Shown piece after piece: positions 1 through 7,143 of a stretch of DNA of 20,236 bases. Both the position numbers and the translations under genes were made by a program. This DNA comes from an uncultured Rikenellaceae bacterium (lineage in GTDB: Bacteria > Bacteroidota > Bacteroidia > Bacteroidales > Rikenellaceae), in NCBI GenBank assembly GCA_910588925.1, contig CAJURV010000038.1:1-20236 (forward strand), in the 5' to 3' direction. Position 1 is the stretch's first letter. Each line of letters starts with the position of its first letter. Below the pieces are notes generated by a model, which was given only the letters and a program-made list of their open reading frames with translations, was not told where the DNA came from and made no database searches.

Positions 1-5
1 CTACA

Positions 6-487
6 CGTACGACCCGAACCTATAAAATCCCTAACGCGTCCCCGAAGGGGATGCACCTGCACGAGCAATACAAAAAACGTCCTCAACAAAAATAAACGAG
101 ACTAAAGCGGAAACTTTAATAAATTTCCAACTACACTAAACACAACTGCAAAAGACAAGGCACAAAAAGTCGTTCAACAAAAATTAATAAATAACGCCCC
201 AAGGTGTATAACTACAGAAAGGAACCAAAGCGTAAAACCGAACAAGCAAACTCAAATACGCCGTAAGGCGTACCCTGCACAGGCAAAAGCCCGAGCGAAG
301 CGAGGGCAATCAACCACAACTTCCGCCGTTAAATCCCGAGGTACGAGGGATGAGCGGGCCGTAGCCTCCCCCCACGGAGGCCCGCTTACACGGTTGGTTA
401 TTTATAGTATTTATCGCCTATTTTATATAAAATCACTCTCTCAAATGCCACGCTTAAGCGGTCCCCCGCAGGCTCCGGCCCTGTGAA
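6..487 (-). repeat. Family-1 long repeat, left copy (inverted relative to 5429-5907)
   Basis: The reverse complement of this stretch aligns end to end with 5429-5907. By eye the outer 51 bp (6-56 against 5857-5907) are identical. A central block matching 5518-5630 differs at about 6 of 113 positions. Other parts are much more diverged, so conservation is blockwise. Conserved blocks contain hairpins: one with arms AGCGGGCC/GGCCCGCT, one with ATCCC/GGGAT, a TACGCC/GGCGTA palindrome and a TCCCC-TTC-GGGGA stem. I see no credible ORF. It lies just downstream of the tRNA-Arg terminator. It could be a non-autonomous mobile element, a dispersed intergenic repeat or a structured RNA; the sequence alone does not decide. 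Confidence 0.85.
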
Positions 488-585
488 GCAATAGATTATG
501 ACGTGTGGCATGATGTAAGAACCGGTGTCGATTCTGTCCGGTCCCCGATTGGTCTTATTCCGGACAAACAAGGCTTTGCAAAATA

Positions 586-619
586 AAAAGTCCTAAACGA
601 CAATTCGCTTAGGACTTTT
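586..619 (-). terminator. Intrinsic terminator of tRNA-Arg
   Basis: Perfect 11-bp stem (586-596 with 609-619, AAAAGTCCTAA/TTAGGACTTTT) with a 12-nt loop, starting 1 nt past the tRNA discriminator. On the minus strand the stem ends in a U-rich tract (the complement of AAATAAAA at 581-588), as expected for Rho-independent termination. Confidence 0.8.
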
Positions 620-620
620 G

Positions 621-694
621 TGACACCGACAGGACTCAAACCTGTAACCTTCTGATCCGTAGTCAGATGCTCTATTCAATTAAGCTACGGTGCC
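621..694 (-). tRNA. tRNA-Arg (anticodon ACG)
   Basis: The minus strand folds as a complete cloverleaf. The acceptor stem pairs GGCACCG (688-694) with CGGTGTC (622-628) including one G-T pair. The D stem is GCTT/GAGC, the anticodon stem TCTGA/TCAGA surrounds loop CTACGGA giving anticodon ACG, and the T stem ACAGG/CCTGT surrounds a 7-nt loop. The discriminator is A at 621. No CCA is encoded, so the nucleotidyltransferase at 13118 would be needed to mature it. In bacteria A34 of this tRNA is normally deaminated to inosine by TadA so that CGU, CGC and CGA are read (family knowledge). It has its own promoter and terminator and appears monocistronic. Confidence 0.95.
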
Positions 695-713
695 TTTGTT
701 TCGATTACGGGTG

Positions 714-745
714 CAAAGATAGAAGTAAATTTTTTACCTTGCAAA
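714..745 (-). promoter_or_regulatory. Bacteroidota-type promoter of tRNA-Arg
   Basis: The minus strand reads TTTG (742-745), a 20-nt spacer, then TATCTTTG (714-721). This matches the Bacteroidota housekeeping consensus TTTG/TTG-N19-21-TAnnTTTG and sits about 20 nt before the tRNA 5' end. Confidence 0.7.
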
Positions 746-850
746 TATTTTCGATACTTTTTTAGCTTTAGTATATAGGCTCCTTGTGTTTTGTCGGTGG
801 CGGGAGTGTGGAATGTAGGCGCGCTATACGTGTCTATGTCAGTAGTTTTG

Positions 851-1957
851 TTATTCTCCCTGTACGGATTTAGTGCCGTTTACGGAGGCGATCTCCGGAA
901 TCGGGAAACGGAAAATGTAGTCGGGATATATTATGGATGAGGCGTAAATATCTCCGTATTTTTCGCTGACGGTGAAGCATGTCAGAGGGTAGTCGCACTG
1001 TATTATCTGTAGCAGATTGCCGTCCCAGTTGAAGATGTGTATCTCCGAGTTCTTTTTGCCCATGTCCCACATGTAACGGTTACGCGATTCGTTGAGACAC
1101 AGGGCGTATATGTAGTCGGCGGCGGCATAGCAGTCGGTGTAGTAGACATAGTCGCCCCATTCGTTGGAGAATGACATGGTCTCGTAGTTGAGGTACGGGG
1201 CGATGTCTACGGCCACGCTTCTGATTACCTTGCCGTCGAAGCCGACTATTTTCATCTGTTTCTGCAGGTGGTAGAATACGGCCAACCTTTGCGATTTTTC
1301 GTTTACGGCGAATACCTTTACCCCCGCTTCCAGTCCGTTCTCTCGCATTGACGGAGGGAACTCTCCCACTCGGGTTATGTCGCCGCTGTTGTTGTCGACG
1401 ATGAGAACTTCGCTATCGTCGAACGGCGAGCGGGTACCGTTTTTGAATAACTCGGGCTCCGGGACTATGGCGTATAGCGAGTCGTTGAGCGGAGTGAAGC
1501 CTATGAGGTCTTTGGTGGGGCCGGCTATACGTTTGGTCTCCGATATCTCGAGCTCGTCGAAGTGTATGAGTATCTCTTTGAGTGAGCCGTTGTCGAAGAT
1601 CTCGAACCCTTGGTCGCCCACCCTGACGCTCTCGGCGTAGGGCGATACGTGGAGCCCTTCGAGGTTTTGTCTCTTGCCGAGGGTGTTGATGAAACGGAGG
1701 TTGGGCAAAGTGTATATGTTATAGAACGATTCGCCGTTGTCGTTGAGTAGTACCAAAACGTCTTTGGATATGAATAGCCTTAAGGGAATCAGAACCTTTT
1801 CCGGCTCCTTTATCATCTCCGACTTTATCTGTACGGTGCCGTAGAGAGGTTTCGTAACATGGTCGAACCCTCCGTCGTAGCCGTTTTCGACCTTTGCGGC
1901 GCATGATGCCGAAAGGGCCGCCGATATTACGACGATGGCTTTGCTAATGGCTTTCAT
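851..1957 (-). CDS. TolB-like 6-bladed beta-propeller lipoprotein (BF3164-like)
   Basis: A predicted exported lipoprotein of about 368 aa. I chose the ATG at 1957 because it is followed directly by a lysine and a hydrophobic stretch (MKAISKAIVVISAALSASC), a lipoprotein signal with Cys about residue 19. An in-frame ATG at 1984 would add nine residues before the signal. The rest is a series of short beta-strand repeats (hydrophobic strands alternating with D/G/N turns and motifs such as IHIFNWDGNLLQ) typical of the TolB-like propeller lipoproteins common in Bacteroidales, whose ligand and role are largely unknown. A TATTTTTG -7-like box lies at 1972-1979 on the minus strand, inside the longer alternative ORF, which also favours the shorter start; no -33 element is clear. 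It lies back to back with the addB-like gene. Confidence 0.75.
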   Translation of the reverse strand: MKAISKAIVVISAALSASCAAKVENGYDGGFDHVTKPLYGTVQIKSEMIKEPEKVLIPLRLFISKDVLVLLNDNGESFYNIYTLPNLRFINTLGKRQNLEGLHVSPYAESVRVGDQGFEIFDNGSLKEILIHFDELEISETKRIAGPTKDLIGFTPLNDSLYAIVPEPELFKNGTRSPFDDSEVLIVDNNSGDITRVGEFPPSMRENGLEAGVKVFAVNEKSQRLAVFYHLQKQMKIVGFDGKVIRSVAVDIAPYLNYETMSFSNEWGDYVYYTDCYAAADYIYALCLNESRNRYMWDMGKKNSEIHIFNWDGNLLQIIQCDYPLTCFTVSEKYGDIYASSIIYPDYIFRFPIPEIASVNGTKSVQGE

Positions 1958-2187
1958 TGCGTTTTTTGTTTCAAAAATATGCAAAAAATATTACCTTTAC
2001 TAATTGATTGTCGAATATACCGGGTTATTGACCATCCGAGCCGTGGCACGGTATGGGCGCGGTTTGTCTTCACCGCTTGTTTTATGTGGACGTTTTATCG
2101 TGTCTCCTACCTTACTGACATAGTATTATTGATATGAAAAGCGGAGCGCAAAGACCGATACGGACAATCTAAGGCTAAGTCAAAGAT
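1958..2187. other. Divergent intergenic region between lipoprotein gene and addB-like gene
   Basis: This AT-richer spacer must carry both divergent promoters. On the minus strand only a TATTTTTG -7-like box (1972-1979) is visible. On the plus strand I found no full TAnnTTTG; TATTATTG near 2127 is one base off. A 12-codon mini-ORF starts at the ATG at 2134, before the addB start, with nothing to show it is translated. Confidence 0.35.
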
Positions 2188-5052
2188 ATGAAAAGTTTTA
2201 TAAGCGAAGTAGTCGACGATCTTTACCGGCGTTACGGTACAGGTATCTCCGATGTGCGGGTGGTGTTGCCTGGCAAACGTTCACGCCTCTTTTTCGACCG
2301 TCGGATAGCATCGCTCGTGAAGGGTGCTCCGGTATGGCAACCCGTCTACCTTTCTATGGACGATATCACCGGCGCTATAGCCGGGCTGGAACGTCCGTCG
2401 AGGCTTCGGCTTCTTACCGAGCTTTTCATAGCCTATAGCCGTTATCATAAGGAGTCGTTCGATAAGTTCTACTTCTGGGGCGACATGCTTCTATCCGATT
2501 TCGACGCCGTGGACAACTATATGGTCGATGCCTCTCGTCTGTTTGTCAATGTTACGGATATCAAAGAGATAGAGGCGAGGTTGGACTATCTGTCGGATGA
2601 CGACCGTCTTTTAGTGGGACGTTTCTGGCGGTCGGTCGTTTCCGGCGCCTCCGATCAGAAGAACGCTTTCCTCGAGATGTGGCGTACGCTCTACGATATA
2701 TATGTACTTTTCAAAACCAGATTACGCGAAGCCGGTATAGGTTACAGGGGCATGATCTACCGCGATGCCGCCGAATATCTTAAGGGCGGCGGGGCGCTTG
2801 ACGATGAGTTCGCCTCGTCGCGGTGGGCCATAGTGGGTTTCAATGCCCTGTCGGAGGCCGAACGCATAGTGTTCGACACCTTGCGTCGCGATGCCGCGGA
2901 GGCTCTTTTCTATTGGGATGCCGATAATTATTATCTGAATGACGGACGTCAGGAAGCAGGGGTGTTCATACGGCGTAACATATCGTCGTTGGGCGACGAT
3001 TCGTCAGGTTTCGAACGCGATAATTTCTCCTCTCCCAAGGAGATCAACATAGTGAGCTCTCCCTCCGACGCTTTGCAGTGCAAATATGTGGGTGCGTTTT
3101 TGGACGACTGTGTGGCCCGCGGTCAGAAACCGGGCGTGGAGACGGTGGTAGTGCTTACCGACGAGTCGTTGTTGCTTCCGGTATTGTATTCCGTGCCGGA
3201 GAGTATCGGCACGCTCAATGTCACCGGCGGTTATTCTCTTGCAGGAACGGCAGTACACGCCTTGTGCGAGAGGCTGATAAGTCTGCGGGCCAACATGAAG
3301 CGGGAGGGCGGGACGCTCCTCTATTACCATAAGGATGTGCTTTCGCTCCTCACCCATCCCTATGTGGCAGGGCGTTTTACGGAGGAGGTGCGCAAAGATG
3401 TCGATCGTCTTGCGGAGGATATAGTATCGGGGTCCATGGCTTATGTGTCGTCGGAGCTTATGGTCTCTTGCGGCGACGGGGCGTTGTCGCCGGTATTCTC
3501 GCCCGATGCGGTGTGTGCCGGTGTTACGGCCTATCTCTCCTCGGTGCTCGAGACGTTGTCGGATGCCGCCGGCGACCCTATAGGCAAAGAGACCGTGTAC
3601 CGTACGTTGGAGGCCGTCTATGAGGTGGAGGAGAGCGTCAGCCAGTGCCGCGATCTTTACGGCGGACAGATAGAGGTGGGGGAGGCTGTGGAGCTGGCAT
3701 TGCTCCGTCGTCATCTCTCCACGGTGAAGATGAGTTTCGAGGGCGAGCCGTTGGTTGGCGTTCAGGTGATGGGTATTCTCGAGACACGTAATATAGACTT
3801 CGAGAACGTTCTGATACTCTCCGTGGGGGAAGACGGTTTTCCGGGAGTGCTGTCGGACCAGTCGTATATTCCGGCGTCGTTGCGGACCGGTTACGGTATG
3901 CCGTCGTCGGGGTATCGCGAGGCGATGTATTCGTACTATTTCTATCGTTTGCTGCAACGTGCGCGTCGTGTGGATATCGTTTACAACTCATCGTCCGACG
4001 GTATGAGCACAGGGGAGCCGAGTCGTTTTATCCGTCAGTTGGAGATAGAGTCGCCGCACGCCGCCACTATAAATCGCGTGGGCATATCGTTCAATGTTGG
4101 CTCTCGTGAGGCGCGCGCGGCCTTCAGGGTCAAAGACGATCGCATAGTGCGCATACTCGGCGGGTTCGTGTCGGGGCGGCGTATCTTCTCGCCTTCGTCG
4201 TTGTATCGCTATATAAAGTGTCCCTACAGCTTCTATCTGCGTTACATAGAGGGTGTCAAGTCGGTAGACGAGGTAGACGAGCAGATGGAGGACAATGTGC
4301 TCGGTACCGTTATGCACGGCGCTTTGCAAGCCATATACGCCCATGCTTCGGCCTCGTCCGATTTCGTTTCGGCTCTGCGTTGCATTGCGGACGGGGATAT
4401 AGCGCGTTATGCCGACGAGGCGCTTTCGGAGGTTTACAAAGGGCGTACCGCAGCTTTGTCGGAGACGGTACGCATGAGGATGCGTTTCGTGGAGGGGTAT
4501 ATAAAGGCCGTACTCGGTTACGACCTGCGTGATCTGGAGCGCGATACGGAGGCTTTCCGTCCATCGGGGTTCGAGTGCGATGCCTCTATGAGCCTTGAGC
4601 TCGACGACGGCCGCCGTGTCTCGATAGCGGGTAAGATAGACCGTGTAGACAGGTTGTACGACGGTCGCGAGAGGATAATAGACTATAAGAGCGGCAAGAA
4701 GAACGAGGAGCGCATAACCGATGTGGCGGCGTTGTTCGAGCGACCAGCTAAGAGGTATCTTCTGCCGCCTTTCCAGTCGATGCTCTATTCGGTTATGCGG
4801 CACAAGGAGGTGGCGTTGCGTGTGATGCCTGCGTTATACTACGCCCGAAGCATGAACGATCCGTCGTATGAAGCCGATATAGTGATAGGCGGGGAGGCGG
4901 TACACGATATTTCCGGTTATTGCGATGAGTATGTCGCCGAGTTAAAGGTTTTGATAAGTGAGATTCTCGATCCGGCAGTGCCGTTCGCCAGGTTTGACGA
5001 CGAGGAGTGCAATGCGTGTAAGAATTGCGATTTCATACGGCTGTGTTATTGA
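2188..5052 (+). CDS. AddB-like PD-(D/E)XK nuclease with inactivated helicase domain and Fe-S cysteines
   Basis: This 954-aa protein resembles AddB of the AddAB (RecBCD-like) double-strand-break resection complex, as found in Bacteroidota. The N-terminal half has the degenerate UvrD-like fold: residues 24-40 read VRVVLPGKRSRLFFDRR, where a functional Walker A would be, so ATPase activity is unlikely. The C-terminal third is a RecB-family nuclease: C678 in CPYSFYLRY, H710 in GTVMHG, D818 in GKIDRVD, and D832/K834 in IDYKSGK, then a QSMLYS helix. C944, C947 and C953 (CxxCx5C) with C678 match the four-cysteine 4Fe-4S cluster of AddB nucleases; C941 is an extra cysteine. An AddA/UvrD-type helicase usually lies next to this gene, but here it is followed by about 1.5 kb of repeat-rich non-coding DNA. 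A weak hairpin (5067-5072/5079-5084) follows the stop. Confidence 0.85.
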   Translation: MKSFISEVVDDLYRRYGTGISDVRVVLPGKRSRLFFDRRIASLVKGAPVWQPVYLSMDDITGAIAGLERPSRLRLLTELFIAYSRYHKESFDKFYFWGDMLLSDFDAVDNYMVDASRLFVNVTDIKEIEARLDYLSDDDRLLVGRFWRSVVSGASDQKNAFLEMWRTLYDIYVLFKTRLREAGIGYRGMIYRDAAEYLKGGGALDDEFASSRWAIVGFNALSEAERIVFDTLRRDAAEALFYWDADNYYLNDGRQEAGVFIRRNISSLGDDSSGFERDNFSSPKEINIVSSPSDALQCKYVGAFLDDCVARGQKPGVETVVVLTDESLLLPVLYSVPESIGTLNVTGGYSLAGTAVHALCERLISLRANMKREGGTLLYYHKDVLSLLTHPYVAGRFTEEVRKDVDRLAEDIVSGSMAYVSSELMVSCGDGALSPVFSPDAVCAGVTAYLSSVLETLSDAAGDPIGKETVYRTLEAVYEVEESVSQCRDLYGGQIEVGEAVELALLRRHLSTVKMSFEGEPLVGVQVMGILETRNIDFENVLILSVGEDGFPGVLSDQSYIPASLRTGYGMPSSGYREAMYSYYFYRLLQRARRVDIVYNSSSDGMSTGEPSRFIRQLEIESPHAATINRVGISFNVGSREARAAFRVKDDRIVRILGGFVSGRRIFSPSSLYRYIKCPYSFYLRYIEGVKSVDEVDEQMEDNVLGTVMHGALQAIYAHASASSDFVSALRCIADGDIARYADEALSEVYKGRTAALSETVRMRMRFVEGYIKAVLGYDLRDLERDTEAFRPSGFECDASMSLELDDGRRVSIAGKIDRVDRLYDGRERIIDYKSGKKNEERITDVAALFERPAKRYLLPPFQSMLYSVMRHKEVALRVMPALYYARSMNDPSYEADIVIGGEAVHDISGYCDEYVAELKVLISEILDPAVPFARFDDEECNACKNCDFIRLCY

Positions 5053-5428
5053 TAAGGGAGAGGGTTCGCTCATATTCTTGAGCGGTTGGTCTCCGATGGG
5101 GGAGGCTCTGCTTGCCGCGAGGTGTGATACTATGGTCTTTGTTCCGTTAGGCGGAATTTGTGTTTGACTGTTCTCGATAAGTTAGGTCAGGAAAGGAGGA
5201 GATATGTTTAATTATTCCTCGCTTCGTTCGGAAGGAGAATGCATTACAATTATTTTGGGGGTCGGACAGTTTTTGGGTCGGTGAGTTTCTTCTATTTCGA
5301 TGATATGTGCATTAGCTGAACTTTTTCGCCCGGATGGCGGCACGAGCGAAGCGAGTGCCATAGACAAGGATTCCTTATGAAAAGGTCTTTTTTGCGAGAG
5401 GCGGATTGTTTGTGTGTGGTTGGAGTGA
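5053..5428. other. Intergenic DNA after the addB-like gene, no gene seen
   Basis: I find no supportable gene here. It holds a 6-bp hairpin (CGCTCA at 5067, TGAGCG at 5079, no clear U-tract), a TCGCTTCGTTCGG motif near 5219, and a GGCAC...GTGCC hairpin (5339-5359) around a GCGAAGC mini-hairpin. The last part leads into the family-1 repeat. Confidence 0.6.
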
Positions 5429-5907
5429 TTCACAGGGCCGGAGCCTGCGGGGGACCGTACTGGGCGGAGAGCTTGAGAGAGTGGGTTTATATAAAGTAGG
5501 CGGGGGAATACTATAACAACCAACCGTATAAGCGGGCCTCCGTTGGGGGAGGCTCCGGCCCGCTCATCCCTCGTACCTCGGGATTTAACGGCGGAGGTTG
5601 TGTTTGATTGCCCTCGCTACGCTCGGGCTTTCTACTTATTTGGGTACGCCTTGCGGCATATTTGAGTTTGCTCGTTCGGTTTTATGCCACTCGCTACGCT
5701 TGGGTATGTACGCCTTACGGCGTTTCGGTTGGTCGTTGTTAGGCGACGTTATGTGCCTTGTCTTTTGCAGTTGTGTTTAGTGTAGTTGGAAGTTCATGTC
5801 GTTTCCGCTTTAGTTCCGTTTATTTTTGTTGGGGCCTTTTTGTATTGCTGTCGTGGGTGCATCCCCTTCGGGGACGCGTTAGGGATTTTATAGGTTCGGG
5901 TCGTACG
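5429..5907 (+). repeat. Family-1 long repeat, right copy
   Basis: This copy is inverted relative to 6-487 and matches it along its full length, from TTCACAGGGCCGGAGCC at the left to GGTTCGGGTCGTACG at the right. Conserved blocks are 5431-5457, 5518-5630 (arms AGCGGGCC/GGCCCGCT, then an ATCCC/GGGAT hairpin), the segment around 5764-5795 and 5857-5907 (identical in both copies). The spacers between blocks differ strongly. Copy edges are sharp: at the right both match to CGTACG and then differ at once. Short ORFs inside (for example 5598-5780) are not preserved in the other copy. Confidence 0.85.
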
Positions 5908-6010
5908 GGGAGGAAGTTTTCGTGATATTCAGTTATGTACGCGATCTCTGAACGCATGAATTGTCGGGTTGTGTGCGCAAGTGTTAGTTACTGTGGGGCT
6001 GCTTCCGTCG

Positions 6011-6342
6011 CTTTTTAGCCACAAAAATCGCCGGAGGCACAGCCTCTTCTGTTTCCTCCATTTTCAGTTAAGTTCAATAACTTCCGGTGAGCACATTCGC
6101 TCCGGAGGCGCACGACCGCGATCGACGATTTTTGAGGTCTAAAAAGTCTCGGCGCCCTGCGGTCTTCGGTTGTGTACACGGGCAAGCATGCCTGCGACTT
6201 GCGGTTAATGCGCATCTCTTTGGGTGTGGAGTGAGGGTATTTGCTCGCCATCAACTTTTCCTACCTCTGTCGGGTTAATTCGTGACGGTTGTCGCGGAGC
6301 GGCACCCCGTGCCGCATGAGTAGTTCAACTAATGCGCATACC
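6011..6342 (+). repeat. Family-2 long repeat, left copy
   Basis: Positions 6121-6342 match the reverse complement of 20014-20236 almost without gaps (about 85-90% by eye). The shared part includes a conserved CGGCAC-CCC-GTGCCG hairpin near 6300-6315 and two TAATGCGCAT motifs near 6208 and 6330. The left part (6011-6120) has no partner in the window because the other copy runs off the end. It contains an inverted repeat pairing 6011-6030 with 6126-6146 and an AGGC-ACA-GCCT hairpin near 6035-6045. A 78-codon ORF on the minus strand spans most of it (separate entry). Confidence 0.8.
6015..6251 (-). CDS. Possible small ORF inside the family-2 repeat
   Basis: The 78-codon frame begins MASKYPHSTPKEMRINRK from the ATG at 6251. 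The same frame is open in the right copy (from 20106), with about 43 codons aligned without indels and an identical RRAPRLFRPQKSS stretch. However, six of the seven changed codons alter the amino acid (Y/H, P/Y, L/Y, V/S, Y/H, E/A) and only one is silent, which argues against protein-level constraint. I recognise no domain. The DNA may be conserved as a repeat and the ORF may be incidental. Confidence 0.2.
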   Translation of the reverse strand: MASKYPHSTPKEMRINRKSQACLPVYTTEDRRAPRLFRPQKSSIAVVRLRSECAHRKLLNLTENGGNRRGCASGDFCG

Positions 6343-6504
6343 GTTAGTGCGCCTTGTTGCATCTTATCGTCTCGCAAGCGGAATTGTGTTTTATTCCTTG
6401 CATTTCTAACTAAACGCAAGTTTTTACCCTCGCCTCATGACACGTAGCGAAACTATCTGTGGTTAATATGACGACAGTGAGGCGACATCCATAATGAATA
6501 TATG

Positions 6505-6593
6505 CCTAAGGCGCAGTAATCAATAAGGGGCGTTCTTGATATAAGAACACCCCTTATTGATTTTTATCCCCCGATCGATTACTGCGCCTTAGG
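6505..6593 (-). terminator. Nested inverted repeats at the end of the distal ompH gene (probable terminator)
   Basis: Outer arms of 17 bp are perfect: 6505-6521 with 6577-6593, and the right arm is the last codons and stop of the ompH gene. Inside is a second stem, 6518-6537 with 6543-6562 (20 pairs with one C-A mismatch, loop GATAT). The inner stem is followed on the plus strand by ATTTTTATCC, so it would terminate plus-strand transcription best. On the minus strand the tail has no strong U-tract, so minus-strand termination is inferred from stem strength and position. Confidence 0.65.
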
Positions 6594-7097
6594 AGTGCCG
6601 CCGAGGTCTTTTATTACGTTGTTTGTGATGTCGGGGGTGTTTTCGTCAATGTAGACAGGGCCGTCCTGTGCATCGAATACGACGGTTATAGCCAATGTTT
6701 TGGCTATTTTCTTGATAGACTCTTCCACCTTACCTATGATAGGCTGCATGAGCGACATCTGCACATTGCCGTAGTCTTCCTGAGCGGTTTGGCTACGTTC
6801 CTGTATGCGGCGAGCCAAATCGTTGAGATCGCGCTCTTTCTGCGAAGCTATTACGGGAGTCATGGCAGCCTTGGTCTTGTTGTAAGATTCGAGCTTGTTG
6901 TTGTATTCTACCTGCATGGTCTCGAGCTCGTCCTGCAAATCTTTGGCGAAAGATTCGAGCTTTATTCTGGCCGAATCGACCTCCGGGAGAGATGCCATAA
7001 CATCCTGAGTATTCACACGCGCAACCTTTACGCTCTGTGCGTTGGCAGCTACCGAAAGGCCGACAAGAGCGACCGTCAAAAACAAAATTTTCTTCAT
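6579..7097 (-). CDS. Skp/OmpH-family periplasmic chaperone, copy 1
   Basis: A 172-aa protein with a cleavable signal peptide (MKKILFLTVALVGLSVAANA, cut about residue 20) and a long charged helical segment (about 45-125) of the Skp coiled-coil tentacle type, framed by short strand segments such as VARVNTQDV near the N terminus and LAITVVFDA near residues 139-147. Skp family members carry unfolded outer-membrane proteins to the BAM machine. It is the last gene of the bamA-skp-skp series; the upstream paralogue ends 84 nt before it. Its final codons (PKAQ-stop) form one arm of a downstream inverted repeat. Confidence 0.88.
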   Translation of the reverse strand: MKKILFLTVALVGLSVAANAQSVKVARVNTQDVMASLPEVDSARIKLESFAKDLQDELETMQVEYNNKLESYNKTKAAMTPVIASQKERDLNDLARRIQERSQTAQEDYGNVQMSLMQPIIGKVEESIKKIAKTLAITVVFDAQDGPVYIDENTPDITNNVIKDLGGTPKAQ

Positions 7098-7143
7098 TGC
7101 TTATTTTAAATGATTGATTGATATGCGTTGGTTTCCAGAAATA

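Noticed and set aside
3004..3957. Long minus-strand open frame (317 codons) within the addB-like gene
   Set aside because: It is antisense to a gene with clear nuclease motifs, has no recognisable domain and is a product of GC-rich codon structure.
3988..4803. 271-codon minus-strand frame over the nuclease domain
   Set aside because: It is a shadow of the AddB-like nuclease; no signal, motif or independent promoter.
5212..5523. 103-codon minus-strand ORF after the addB-like gene
   Set aside because: It spans unrelated intergenic DNA and the edge of a repeat, with no domain and no promoter.
5598..5780. 60-codon ORF inside the right family-1 repeat
   Set aside because: The left copy has length changes and divergence across this stretch, so the frame is not preserved.
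6..5907. Composite transposon bounded by family-1 copies
   Set aside because: No transposase or integrase lies inside and no target-site duplication is seen at the edges; kept only as an inverted repeat pair.
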